A DNA stretch of 20,810 nt from Anaerolineae bacterium (GCA_030598885.1 JAUVOZ010000013.1:1-20810); one strand, 5' to 3'; numbered from the stretch's first letter, positions 1 to 7,929 are shown. Program-made: numbers and translations. Notes: generated from the sequence alone by a model not told the origin.

Positions 1-198
1 ATGGTATGCAGCCCCAGCTCTTGCCTTGGTTAACGCCAACCTTTCTGCCAGCACCTCAGCCGACTCGTGTTGAAATGGATGCTCATCTATTTCAACCGGA
101 CATACATTCGCCTGCCATCCAGTGATCTCCAGCAGACTACGTCGCCGGGGTGAGGCGGAAGCCAAATTTATTATGCCGATTTTGTGTTCAGTAGTCAT
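1..198 (-). CDS. maf: Maf family nucleotide pyrophosphatase, N-terminal part (cut by window edge)
   Basis: Reading the minus strand from the ATG at 198 gives 66 open codons that run off the window. Residues 11-18 are the Maf signature LASASPRR, followed by a stretch ending ALTKARAGA, which fits the conserved Maf helix with E and K near residues 50-62. Maf proteins hydrolyse non-canonical or canonical NTPs to NMP plus PPi in the cytoplasm and were first named for septum inhibition. Only about one third of a usual roughly 200-residue protein is present. An in-frame TTG sits just upstream of the ATG; I chose ATG because it leaves the usual short lead before the ASASPRR motif. I see no strong Shine-Dalgarno sequence. 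The family call is fairly secure; the exact subfamily (YhdE or YceF type) cannot be decided from this fragment. Confidence 0.8.
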   Translation of the reverse strand, partial: MTTEHKIGIINLASASPRRRSLLEITGWQANVCPVEIDEHPFQHESAEVLAERLALTKARAGAAYH

Positions 199-270
199 CA
201 ACGTTGACAGAGGATTCTAACATAGGAACCGCTCTCGCTTGATAGATTTGGCAACTCCCAAAGTTAATAG

Positions 271-286
271 ATGGAATGGGTTCCAT
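271..286. other. short perfect inverted repeat in the maf/FAD-oxidase spacer
   Basis: ATGGAA and TTCCAT flank a 4-nt TGGG loop, just downstream of the stop of the minus-strand FAD oxidase. It could be a weak transcript end or an operator for the Maf gene. There is no U-tract, so I do not call it a terminator. Confidence 0.25.
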
Positions 287-292
287 GTCGTA

Positions 293-1885
293 TTAGTTTT
301 CAATGAGTTTTCCCGGGTTGAGCAACCCCAGTGGGTCAAATGTTTTCAACATAGATGACAACGCTTGCATGCCAACCACCCCCTTTTCAGCCGGGAGATA
401 TGGAAGATGATCCGTGCCAACACCGTGCTGATGGCTGATCGTGCCACCCTGCTTTAGGATGACTTCACTGGCAGCAGTTTTCATTTTTCTCCAGTTTTCC
501 AACGTTTCATCCGGGTCTTTCGACCGACGATACATATAGGTGATATAGAGATTAGTACCATCGATGTACACATGCGAAAAGTGACCGAAAACGAGGATAG
601 CTTCTCCAATATCTCTCCCAGCACTCCGGATTCCATCCTTAATAGCTGCAAAGGCAGCCACGGCTCTTGAAAAAGGCAACGCAGTTTCCAGAGTATCGAG
701 GGCAAGGCCAGCATCCCATAAGGTATTGCGGAGGTATGGGGATTTAAAGCGGGATTTATGCCACTCGTTGCCAATGAAGTGCTTGACTACAAAACCTCCA
801 TGAGCCCTTGAAATGGCGCTTGTCTGGCGGTAGGCAAGACGAGTGGATTTCGCATCTCCTGTGACGCCAAATATCATCAGACATCGTCCGGATCCAATTC
901 CGAATAACCCTTTGTCAGCCACTGATAGTAATAACTTCCGTCCAGTAAAAACCAAACTATTCTCCGTTTCCAGGCTATCAGATAAGCGCACCATGGAAAC
1001 TGGAACCCGGGTTTGAATGATCTTACGCATTGCAGCAAATCCACGCTCGATTGTTGGGAAAAACACGGCGTGGAAGCTTTCTCTCTGTGGCAGGGGGGAT
1101 AAGCGTACCGTCGCCCGGGTTATGATCCCCAGCCGACCTTCCGATCCCAGGATGAGTTCACGCAGGTCAGGTCCGGCTGAACTAGCCGGAAAGACCGGCA
1201 AATCGAGTTGGCCTATAGGAGTTTCGATATGTCCCCCAACAAACAAATCCTCTATGCGTCCATACCGATAGCTTTGAGTACCGACAGAGCGAGTGGCGAT
1301 CCACCCGCCAAGGGTGGAGTACTCGAATGATTGTGGGAAATGTCCCATTGTATAACCACGGACGTTGAGCGATGCTTCAATTTGTGGGCCAGTGATACCG
1401 GCTCCATAACTTGCCAACAAGCTGGTCTCATCCAGATCCAAAAGCTGGTTAAAACCGCGAAGATCGACGGTTATCACCGGTTGATCGCCGGGAATTACAT
1501 TTATTTGTCCCAAAACGCTAGTCCCACCCCCATAAGGTATGAGACGAGCACCAACTTTGGAAGCGAAAGACAGTAGAGATCTAACTTCTTCATCTGATGA
1601 AGGATAGGCAACACCGTCCGGGAAAGCATCAATGCGTCCTGAACGCAGGGCAACCCAATCTGGCAAACTATGTCCGCGAGCGTGGCGTAGACGATCTTCT
1701 GCATCGGCGGTCACCAGGTTGTAATTATCTAATTTGGGAGAGGGGACACGAGCAAGCACCTGATTGAATGTTGCATCAGGATAAGGTTGTAATCCTCCAA
1801 AAAATGTGTCTAAAATCTGTACAACCTCAGGAGCTAACGGCGTTGGAAGTGCATCCTCGAGTCCCCATCCATTCCATTTTTTCAC
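293..1885 (-). CDS. alkyldihydroxyacetonephosphate synthase-like FAD-binding oxidase
   Basis: A 530-residue VAO/PCMH-type flavoprotein. The N-terminus (KWNGWG, residues 3-8) is the opening motif of alkyl-DHAP synthases. The FAD-binding half (about 90-265) has PYGGGTSV (117-124) and GSEGRLGIIT (247-256). The C-terminal half ends with SHQHGVG (484-490) and NPGKL (523-527). Known alkyl-DHAP synthases swap the acyl chain of acyl-DHAP for a fatty alcohol and use a His-His-His cluster; here the cluster reads H485-Q486-H487, so the exact reaction is uncertain and a 2-hydroxyacid or D-lactate type oxidase is an alternative. There is no signal peptide. The start is GTG, supported by GGAGGAG at 1893-1899 (minus strand) seven bases upstream. 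It is transcribed away from the old-yellow-enzyme gene and toward maf. Confidence 0.8.
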   Translation of the reverse strand: MKKWNGWGLEDALPTPLAPEVVQILDTFFGGLQPYPDATFNQVLARVPSPKLDNYNLVTADAEDRLRHARGHSLPDWVALRSGRIDAFPDGVAYPSSDEEVRSLLSFASKVGARLIPYGGGTSVLGQINVIPGDQPVITVDLRGFNQLLDLDETSLLASYGAGITGPQIEASLNVRGYTMGHFPQSFEYSTLGGWIATRSVGTQSYRYGRIEDLFVGGHIETPIGQLDLPVFPASSAGPDLRELILGSEGRLGIITRATVRLSPLPQRESFHAVFFPTIERGFAAMRKIIQTRVPVSMVRLSDSLETENSLVFTGRKLLLSVADKGLFGIGSGRCLMIFGVTGDAKSTRLAYRQTSAISRAHGGFVVKHFIGNEWHKSRFKSPYLRNTLWDAGLALDTLETALPFSRAVAAFAAIKDGIRSAGRDIGEAILVFGHFSHVYIDGTNLYITYMYRRSKDPDETLENWRKMKTAASEVILKQGGTISHQHGVGTDHLPYLPAEKGVVGMQALSSMLKTFDPLGLLNPGKLIEN

Positions 1886-2127
1886 AATATAACTCCTCCA
1901 ATATTCAATCTGTCAATTATGCATAATTATGGTATGGCAATTGCCGACAGTATACAAACGGTTGAAATTATTTCCCAGACTTTGATACTCATGGGTCCAT
2001 GTCCAACTCATGAGATGTACTTAGGCTATAATTCTACAAACCAGATAAAGCGAGATACTGATCAGCAAACATTAGTAGGCTATCTCTCTGCGTTTATCTA
2101 TACACATTCCCACCAGGTCAGGAGAAT
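1886..2127. promoter_or_regulatory. divergent intergenic region with candidate -10
   Basis: This 242-bp AT-richer spacer separates the divergent FAD oxidase and oxidoreductase genes and should contain both promoters. On the plus strand a perfect TATAAT lies at 2027-2032, but the matching -35 position (about 2004-2009) is poor, so it is a candidate only. On the minus strand I see GTATACT-like sequence without a good -35. An open frame at 1919-2131 is not protein-like and overlaps the downstream start. Confidence 0.35.
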
Positions 2128-3240
2128 ATGAACATATTATTCACCCCGGGCAAAATCGGTTCGCTACATTTACCCAACCGCATCGTACGCTCTGCGACAG
2201 CCGAGAGTATGGCCGACGCTGAGGGACGCCCATTACCCCAGCTTAGTAGACTTTATCGAGACCTTACTCGTGGCGGCGTGGGCTTGATCATCACCGGCCA
2301 TATGTACGTGCATCCATCCGGGAAAGTCCACTCTGAGATGTGTGGAATCTATTCTGAAGACTTGATTCCCGACCTGGCCAAGCTCGCTGATGCAGTCCAT
2401 CAAGAGAATGGGTTGGTTGCGGTTCAAATTAATCATGGGGGGATGCAGTGTAGAAAAGAGACTGTTCCGGAAACCATTGCTCCATCAGCGGTGGATGCCG
2501 ATTTCCTGAAACGACCCGCCAGAGAGATGACTCCTGATGAGATCACCAACTTGATCCAAGCTTTCGGTCATGCAGCGCGCAGGGTCCAGGAAGCCGGCTT
2601 CGACGGGGTCCAGATCCATGCTGCCCATGGGTTTTTGATAAGCGAATTCCTTTCCCCATTCGTTAACCACCGAACCGATAAGTGGGGTGGTGATATTGAG
2701 AATAGAATGCGCTTCCTGAGAGAGGTTTGCCGAGCCGTAAGAGAGCAGGTCGGGCCTGACTACCCGGTGCTGATCAAGCTCGGCATGATGGATGGCGTCG
2801 AAGGCGGCTTGACTTCTGATGAAGGGTCTCAGGTAATCGCCGCATTGGAGGGTATGGGCTTCAATGGAGTGGAAATCAGCGGAGGAATTGGCGGAACCAG
2901 AAACCTGAACGTTCCAAAAGGGATCCGCACTGAGTCTGACGAAGCCTATTTTCTCCCCCTGGCACAGCAAGCTCGCTTAGTCACTCAACTACCGATCATC
3001 TTAGTCGGGGGTTTCCGATCGCGAACGGTTATGGAGCAAGTGTTGAATGATGGGTATGCCGATTTTATCTCACTATGCCGACCATTGATCTCCGAACCAG
3101 ACCTACCGAACCGATTGCGTCTCGGCTTGCAAGAAAAATCGCGCTGCCTCTCGTCCAACAACTGTTCGCCCGAAAAGGAGGGAGAAGGGATCGCCTGCAA
3201 ATGCCCCCATGATAAAATTCGCCCAAAGACGGAAGTTTAG
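2128..3240 (+). CDS. NADH:flavin oxidoreductase, old yellow enzyme family
   Basis: A 370-residue FMN TIM-barrel protein that opens with LFTPGKIGSLHLPNRIV. AVQINHGG (98-105), IHAAHGFLISEFLSPFVN (163-180) with paired His164/His167, and NHRTDKWGG (180-188) match the substrate and FMN pocket of the 2,4-dienoyl-CoA-reductase-like branch. VGGFRS (293-298) and SLCRP (315-319) fit the FMN phosphate site. Such enzymes reduce activated C=C bonds with NAD(P)H. The tail has C340, C346, C357 and C359 where full dienoyl-CoA reductases carry a 4Fe-4S site, but the usual CxxC is CLSSNNC here, and the FAD/NAD domain of the long enzymes is absent. The start has AGGAG at 2120-2124 only three bases upstream. The substrate is unknown. 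Confidence 0.85.
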   Translation: MNILFTPGKIGSLHLPNRIVRSATAESMADAEGRPLPQLSRLYRDLTRGGVGLIITGHMYVHPSGKVHSEMCGIYSEDLIPDLAKLADAVHQENGLVAVQINHGGMQCRKETVPETIAPSAVDADFLKRPAREMTPDEITNLIQAFGHAARRVQEAGFDGVQIHAAHGFLISEFLSPFVNHRTDKWGGDIENRMRFLREVCRAVREQVGPDYPVLIKLGMMDGVEGGLTSDEGSQVIAALEGMGFNGVEISGGIGGTRNLNVPKGIRTESDEAYFLPLAQQARLVTQLPIILVGGFRSRTVMEQVLNDGYADFISLCRPLISEPDLPNRLRLGLQEKSRCLSSNNCSPEKEGEGIACKCPHDKIRPKTEV

Positions 3241-3293
3241 AGGACCTAAGACAGAAGGAATTTCCAAAATTTCATCGTACAATTGCACTATCT

Positions 3294-4718
3294 ATGGATC
3301 TATTTGACCACGCCTTAAACCAGCGTCTGATGCATGAAGCTCCCCTCGCTGCCCGTATGCGGCCACGAACGTTGGAGAAATTTGTCGGTCAGAAGGAAAT
3401 CGTCGGCGAAGGCAGGCTATTGCGACGGGCGATCGAATCAGATAAGCTGTTTTCTTCCATCATCTTCTGGGGACCCCCGGGAACGGGTAAAACCACCCTG
3501 GCGATGATCGTCGCCAACACCACCCAATCAGACTTCGAGACCATTTCGGCCGTACTTGCCGGTAAGCCGGAATTGCGTCGGGTGATTGCTGCAGCTCAAG
3601 AACGACGCAAGCTATACAACAAAAGAACCATCCTCTTCGTCGATGAGGTCCATCGGTGGAACAAGGCACAGCAAGATGCCTTGCTGCCCCACGTCGAGAC
3701 CGGCGTCATTACCCTCATCGGCGCAACCACCGAGAACCCTTACTTCGAGGTCATCGGTGCCCTCGTCTCCCGCTCACGCATCTTTCAACTTCGACCACTA
3801 GAAGACGATGATGTACAGCAGGTAATCGAAAACGCCTTGGATGACGATACCCGGGGTTATGGCGCGCGACCAGTACATATCGACAACGATGCCCTCACCC
3901 ACCTGGTCAGGGTTGCTGGCGGTGACGCCCGTAACGCACTCAACGCCCTCGAATTGGCGGTTGAAAGCACACCCGCTGGAAATAAGGGCAAGATTCACAT
4001 CACCCTCGAGGTGGCCCAGGAGTCGATCCAACGCCGAGCAGTACTTTACGACAAGGATGGCGATGTACACTACGACACCATCTCAGCTTTCATCAAATCT
4101 GTGCGCGGCTCCGACCCCGATGCGGCACTCTACTGGCTGGCCAAGATGCTCTACGCCGGCGAGGATCCACGCTTCATCCTGCGACGGCTGCTGATTTTAG
4201 CCTCGGAGGATATCGGACTTGCTGATCCTATGGGCCTTGTGGTTACAGCAGCTGCCGTGCAGTCCTTTGAGTTCGTGGGGTTGCCAGAGGGCGTTTACCC
4301 GATGGTCGAAGCCACACTCTATCTGGCGACTGCCCCCAAATCTAACTCTGCCGGCGCGTATTTCAAGGCATACAAACTTCTCGAAGAGCGTGGCGTAGTT
4401 GACGTCCCACAACATTTAAAGGATGGGAATCGCGACGCCGGTCCTCTGGGCCATGGGGCTGGATACCAGTATCCACATGGGCATCCAGCCCACCACATAG
4501 GTCAACAGTACCTACCAGGCGCGCTACTCGGTACAATCTTCTACCAACCCTCCGACCAAGGATATGAGGTTCAGGTCCAGGAACGACTCGCCCTTTGGCG
4601 TCGAGCCCAGCGTGAAGCCCTCGACATCACCGAGATTGAGGAGTTGCCCAACCTACCTGAGGGGGAGATCGATACTATTAAACGCCACCACACCCGACGC
4701 GGTTCTGGAAAGACGTGA
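3294..4718 (+). CDS. rarA: replication-associated recombination protein A (RarA/MgsA AAA+ ATPase)
   Basis: A 474-residue AAA+ protein of the RarA/MgsA/WRNIP1 family, which acts with SSB and the clamp-loader machinery at stalled replication forks. Visible motifs: Walker A GPPGTGKTT (60-68), Walker B ILFVDEVH (113-120), sensor 1 GATTENP (143-149), and SRSR (159-162) in the arginine-finger region. The C-terminal MgsA domain is recognisable from YDKDGDVHYDTISAFIKS and GHGAGYQYPH through QQYLPGALLGTIFYQPSDQG. It is slightly longer than the usual 430-450 residues. No Shine-Dalgarno sequence is near the ATG; a TACAAT at 3278-3283 could start a nearly leaderless transcript. It ends 10 bases before the phosphomutase-like gene, so the two are probably co-transcribed. 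Confidence 0.95.
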   Translation: MDLFDHALNQRLMHEAPLAARMRPRTLEKFVGQKEIVGEGRLLRRAIESDKLFSSIIFWGPPGTGKTTLAMIVANTTQSDFETISAVLAGKPELRRVIAAAQERRKLYNKRTILFVDEVHRWNKAQQDALLPHVETGVITLIGATTENPYFEVIGALVSRSRIFQLRPLEDDDVQQVIENALDDDTRGYGARPVHIDNDALTHLVRVAGGDARNALNALELAVESTPAGNKGKIHITLEVAQESIQRRAVLYDKDGDVHYDTISAFIKSVRGSDPDAALYWLAKMLYAGEDPRFILRRLLILASEDIGLADPMGLVVTAAAVQSFEFVGLPEGVYPMVEATLYLATAPKSNSAGAYFKAYKLLEERGVVDVPQHLKDGNRDAGPLGHGAGYQYPHGHPAHHIGQQYLPGALLGTIFYQPSDQGYEVQVQERLALWRRAQREALDITEIEELPNLPEGEIDTIKRHHTRRGSGKT

Positions 4719-4728
4719 GAGGGGCACA

Positions 4729-5352
4729 ATGACGATTATTTACCTCATTCGCCACGCCGACAACGAATTCATTAACCAGGGGAAACTAGCCGGGTGGCTT
4801 CCTGGGATCCATCTTAACCCTCGCGGGATATCCCAAGCGGAAGCCTTAGCGCAATCGCTTACTAAGATCCGGTTCAAGGCTGTGTACACCAGCCCACTCG
4901 AACGGGCGATGGAAACCGCTGAGCCCATTGCTCGCTCCCAAGGTCTCGAAATTGTCCCCCGGAATGGATTGGGTGAAACCCAATATGGCCGATGGCAAGG
5001 ACAGTCATTCAAAGTCCTACGACGGAGAAAGCTGTGGTCCATTGTCCAACACACCCCTACACTGGCCAGGTTCCCCGAGGGTGAGTCTTTCACCGAAGCC
5101 CAGGCGCGGGTTGTCGCCGAAATCGAATCCCTACGAGCGAAACACAAGCAACCCAAAGCGGTTTTCGCCTGCGTCTCCCATGCCGACACCATTAAGTTAG
5201 CTATCGCCCACTACATCGGTCTGCCGCTCGATTTGTACAATCGTTTAACGGTTGAACCAGCATCGGTCAGCATCCTGGCTATAGGAAAGGGTCATACGCG
5301 TTTGATCCGTCTTAATGACACCCAGGCTAGTCACTTCCCAGCCGGGCAATGA
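4729..5352 (+). CDS. histidine phosphatase superfamily, MSMEG_4193-type putative phosphomutase
   Basis: A 207-residue member of the phosphoglycerate-mutase-like superfamily. LIRHADNE (6-13) supplies catalytic His9 after Arg8, TSPLERAMETAEP (54-66) the second arginine, E83 in GETQYGRWQG the likely acid, and VSHADTIK (149-156) the second histidine H151. The stretches LAGWLPGIHLNPRG and EPASVSIL followed by RLIRLNDT match the MSMEG_4193 subgroup (TIGR03848 as I recall it), which occurs in a three-gene set with a DUF3090 protein and a PI-kinase-like protein; both follow here. RHG and SHGD are changed to RHA and SHAD, but the histidines remain. I chose ATG 4729 because GAGGGG (4719-4724) precedes it and the catalytic motif must be N-terminal; an in-frame extension back to 4564 lies inside rarA. 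The substrate is unknown. Confidence 0.88.
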   Translation: MTIIYLIRHADNEFINQGKLAGWLPGIHLNPRGISQAEALAQSLTKIRFKAVYTSPLERAMETAEPIARSQGLEIVPRNGLGETQYGRWQGQSFKVLRRRKLWSIVQHTPTLARFPEGESFTEAQARVVAEIESLRAKHKQPKAVFACVSHADTIKLAIAHYIGLPLDLYNRLTVEPASVSILAIGKGHTRLIRLNDTQASHFPAGQ

Positions 5353-5358
5353 TATACT
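5350..5358 (+). promoter_or_regulatory. candidate extended -10 promoter for the DUF3090 gene
   Basis: TGATATACT combines a TGn extension with a TATACT hexamer; the TGA is also the stop codon of the upstream phosphomutase gene. A start near 5365 would leave about 50 bases before the ATG at 5417. No good -35 is visible, as is tolerated for extended -10 promoters. Confidence 0.4.
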
Positions 5359-5416
5359 GAAAGGTGTGATTAGCTGATCCGTTTTTTGTCTGCATCTGTT
5401 TTCGCCAGAACTTGTC

Positions 5417-5944
5417 ATGACCACAACTGAGTACAACCTCAAACCTGTTGATCGAATTACGACTGGTGCCATCGGTTCACCAGGCAAGCGCGTTTTCTAC
5501 CTTCAGGCTCGTAAGGATGATCAACTGGTCACACTGATTGTCGAGAAACAACAGATCCAACAATTGGCTGTAAAATTCGAGGAATTTCTGGCTGAACTAA
5601 GCAAGCAGTCTACCGACCTCCCCGATGCATCCTCTGACTACAAAGAGAAAGATATGACGCTAGAGCAGCCGATCGATCCAGCCTTCCGTGTTGGCCTGAT
5701 GGGATTGGGGTACGATGAGGAGACTGACCTATTGGTATTGGTCGTGAGGGAGGTCGAGCCTATCGACGCTAGCATCGAGATGGCTTCTGTCGCCCGTTTC
5801 TGGTGCACCCGATCTCAAGTACGCAATATGTGTCAATGGTGTCTGGAACTAGCCAGTCGCGGTCGACCGATCTGCGGCAATTGCGGTCAGCCTATTGACC
5901 CTGAAGGTCATTTCTGCCCTAAGGGCAACGGCCACAAGAGGTAA
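5417..5944 (+). CDS. DUF3090 family protein with C-terminal zinc-binding motif
   Basis: A 175-residue soluble protein matching the uncharacterised DUF3090 family (TIGR03847 as I recall it), the second member of the phosphomutase/DUF3090/kinase trio. The N-terminal part (about 1-115) has the pattern GSPGKRVFYLQARK (20-33) followed by a helical segment and then GLGYDEETDLLVLVVREV. The C-terminal part has RFWCTRSQVRNMCQWC (127-142) and CGNCGQPIDPEGHFC (153-167), so C153, C156, H165 and C167 form a likely zinc site; C130, C139 and C142 are additional cysteines. No Shine-Dalgarno sequence is seen before the ATG. No enzymatic motif is visible. Its constant partnership with a kinase-like and a phosphatase-like protein suggests a shared pathway, but this is inference. 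Confidence 0.88.
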   Translation: MTTTEYNLKPVDRITTGAIGSPGKRVFYLQARKDDQLVTLIVEKQQIQQLAVKFEEFLAELSKQSTDLPDASSDYKEKDMTLEQPIDPAFRVGLMGLGYDEETDLLVLVVREVEPIDASIEMASVARFWCTRSQVRNMCQWCLELASRGRPICGNCGQPIDPEGHFCPKGNGHKR

Positions 5945-5985
5945 CCGACCTACCAGCATCGCGTCTAGTCACATTATGAATGGGT

Positions 5986-6003
5986 TGAGAGAAACACCTC
6001 TCA
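5986..6003 (+). other. small hairpin between DUF3090 and kinase-like genes
   Basis: TGAGAG and CTCTCA flank the 6-nt loop AAACAC in the 93-bp spacer. There is no U-tract. It might be a processing or pause site; support is weak. Confidence 0.2.
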
Positions 6004-6037
6004 TTAGCCTGTTCCCACCCTTACTTTCACAACCGCC

Positions 6038-6763
6038 ATGGACATTCTCCAGCAAGACCAATATCTCAAAACCCTCACCAATGGCAAGATCCATGTTGAC
6101 GGTCAATTTATGTGGGGTTCAAATTACACCTTCCTGGTTCAAGTGAAATATGAAAGCGCCGAATTGGCAGCTGTCTACAAGCCATCACGTGGGGAGCGGC
6201 CTTTATGGGATTTCCTTCCTGGTACGCTGGCCGCTCGGGAAGTCGCGGCCTATCTTTCTGCTCAATCACTGGGCTGGGATCTGGTACCTCCGACCGTGCT
6301 GCGTCAGGATGGCCCCGCTGGACCAGGTTCTCTTCAGCTTTATGTTGATGTTGACCAGGAGCGTCACTACTTTACCTTCAGCGAGGAAGAGCGCCAACGC
6401 CTGCGCCCGGTGGCCGTCCTGGACGTGTTAATCAACAACGCCGATCGAAAGGGTGGACACATCTTGCTCGCCCCGGATGACCACATATGGTTGATCGACC
6501 ATGGCGTCTGTTTTCACTGGGAATACAAACTGCGTACCGTCGTTTGGGACTTCGTTGGCGAGCCTATCCCTGACCACCTGCTGACCGACGTGCAAACCTT
6601 CCTCGACCGCTTCGGTGCTGACCCAGGCCTTCAGGCAGCTTATGCCGGGTTGCTCTCACCGATCGAGGTCGAAGCTTTAGTTACCCGCGCTGAACGACTG
6701 CTCACCGAACGACGTTTTCAAGAGCCTGGTCTTAGTCAGACACACCCATGGCCATTGGTATAA
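6038..6763 (+). CDS. SCO1664 family PI3/PI4-kinase-like protein
   Basis: A 241-residue protein of the SCO1664 family (TIGR03843 as I recall it), distantly related to phosphatidylinositol 3/4-kinases. AVYKPSRGERPLWDF (45-59) places a candidate ATP-binding Lys48, followed by GTLAAREVAAY and GWDLVPPTVLRQDGPAG. The catalytic-loop-like NNADRKGGH (133-141) carries Asp136, and IDHGVCFH (153-160) carries the metal-binding DHG. Known kinases of this fold phosphorylate lipids or proteins; the real substrate here is unknown. It is the third member of the trio and begins 93 bases after DUF3090. The start has no Shine-Dalgarno sequence but places the GKIHVDG motif at the usual distance. No membrane segments. 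Confidence 0.9.
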   Translation: MDILQQDQYLKTLTNGKIHVDGQFMWGSNYTFLVQVKYESAELAAVYKPSRGERPLWDFLPGTLAAREVAAYLSAQSLGWDLVPPTVLRQDGPAGPGSLQLYVDVDQERHYFTFSEEERQRLRPVAVLDVLINNADRKGGHILLAPDDHIWLIDHGVCFHWEYKLRTVVWDFVGEPIPDHLLTDVQTFLDRFGADPGLQAAYAGLLSPIEVEALVTRAERLLTERRFQEPGLSQTHPWPLV

Positions 6764-6764
6764 T
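6737..6764 (+). promoter_or_regulatory. sigma70-like extended -10 promoter for homoserine dehydrogenase
   Basis: TGGTATAAT (6756-6764) is a perfect TATAAT with TGn extension, overlapping the TAA stop of the kinase-like gene. A partial -35 CAGACA (6737-6742) lies 16 bases upstream. Transcription from about 6771 would leave roughly 32 bases before the hom ATG, which has its own GGAG. Confidence 0.55.
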
Positions 6765-6802
6765 ATCGACTTCAAACCGACTCCTCAACCCATGGAGCGA
6801 TC

Positions 6803-7837
6803 ATGCCTGACATCAAGTTGGCATTGCTCGGGTTCGGCAATGTTGGACGTGCTTTAGCCCGTTTGCTTCTCATCAAGCGTGATGAACTTCGCCGGCGATA
6901 CCAGATAAACTGGCAGGTCGTCGGCATTACCACCCTGCGTCACGGCGGTGCAATCGATCCGGGCGGACTGGATCTAGAGCAGGCGCTAACACTGGCGGAG
7001 GCTGGCAAAGACCTCTCCCCACTCTCCCTGCAACCCGCCACGATAGACGGAGAGATCTTCGTCCGCCTCTGCGGTGCAGACATATTGTTCGAGAATACAC
7101 CGGTCAATTACCAGACGGGTCAACCCGCCATTAGCCACATTAGGACTGCAATCGAGTCTGGCATGCACGTTATCACTGCCAACAAAGGACCAGTGGTTCA
7201 TGCCTACCAGGAGTTGACCGAATTGGCCCGATCGCGAAAAGTGCGCTTTTTTTTCGAGTCAGCCGTTATGGATGGCACGCCGATCTTCTCAATGTGGCGC
7301 GAAACTCTACCGGCGGCTGATCTGCTAGCCTTTCGCGGTGTACTCAATTCGACTACAAACCTGATCCTGACACTAATGGAGGAAGAGAAGTCGTTCGACG
7401 AAGCCGTCGTTTACACCCAGGAAATTGGCATCGCCGAGACCGACCCCAGCGGCGATATTCAGGGATGGGATGCTGCGGTCAAAGTTGCGGCTCTGGTAAC
7501 GGTTTTAATGCGGGTCCCCATCAAACCTGCCCAGGTCACACGAGAGGGCATCGAGGGCCTCACGCTCAAGGATGTGAAAGATGCGCTCGCTGCTGGTCGA
7601 CGATGGAAGCTGGTTTGCCAAGCGACGCGCGTCGATGACGGTGTTCACGCCTCTGTTGGCCTAGAGCAAGTCGAGCCCAGCGACTCCCTATACAATGTCA
7701 TCGGGACATCCTCCTCCATCACCTTCGAAAGCGACGTACTTGGAGACCTGACTATCACCGAAGCAAATCCCGGTCCTCAAACTACCGCTTACGGTTTGCT
7801 GGCCGACTTCATTAATGCTGTCCACTCGTCGCCCTAA
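6803..7837 (+). CDS. hom: homoserine dehydrogenase (short form without ACT domain)
   Basis: A 344-residue NAD(P)H-dependent enzyme that reduces aspartate semialdehyde to homoserine, in the path to threonine and methionine. The Rossmann motif GFGNVG is at 10-15. ANKGP (126-130) holds Lys128. GVLNSTTNLILTLM (179-192) and AETDPSGDIQGWDAAVK (211-227) hold the catalytic Asp223 and Lys227 pair. The C-terminal ACT regulatory domain of roughly 430-residue forms is missing, so feedback inhibition through that domain is not expected. The ATG is preceded by GGAG with five bases spacing and by its own promoter at 6737-6764, so it need not be transcribed with the trio. Confidence 0.92.
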   Translation: MPDIKLALLGFGNVGRALARLLLIKRDELRRRYQINWQVVGITTLRHGGAIDPGGLDLEQALTLAEAGKDLSPLSLQPATIDGEIFVRLCGADILFENTPVNYQTGQPAISHIRTAIESGMHVITANKGPVVHAYQELTELARSRKVRFFFESAVMDGTPIFSMWRETLPAADLLAFRGVLNSTTNLILTLMEEEKSFDEAVVYTQEIGIAETDPSGDIQGWDAAVKVAALVTVLMRVPIKPAQVTREGIEGLTLKDVKDALAAGRRWKLVCQATRVDDGVHASVGLEQVEPSDSLYNVIGTSSSITFESDVLGDLTITEANPGPQTTAYGLLADFINAVHSSP

Positions 7838-7867
7838 GAAACTCAAAGAAAGAATTCCATAAAAGGG

Positions 7868-7896
7868 TTGACCGTTTCTCAAATCCGTTGTAGACT
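7868..7896 (+). promoter_or_regulatory. sigma70-type promoter for the ABC/MFS region leader
   Basis: TTGACC (7868-7873), a 17-base spacer and TAGACT (7891-7896) make the best-formed promoter in the window. Transcription would begin near 7903, giving a leader of about 235 bases before the ABC ATPase gene. Confidence 0.7.
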
Positions 7897-7929
7897 AGCC
7901 CAGTATTCTAGAGAAAGGTGACGCAGTTC

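Noticed and set aside
1919..2131. 70-codon open frame in the divergent spacer
   Set aside because: No ribosome site, composition unlike a protein, runs into the oxidoreductase start; the region is better explained as promoters.
4564..4728. N-terminal extension of the histidine phosphatase by 55 residues
   Set aside because: It lies inside rarA in another frame, is arginine- and serine-rich, and the RH catalytic motif must be near the N-terminus; ATG 4729 has GAGGGG upstream.
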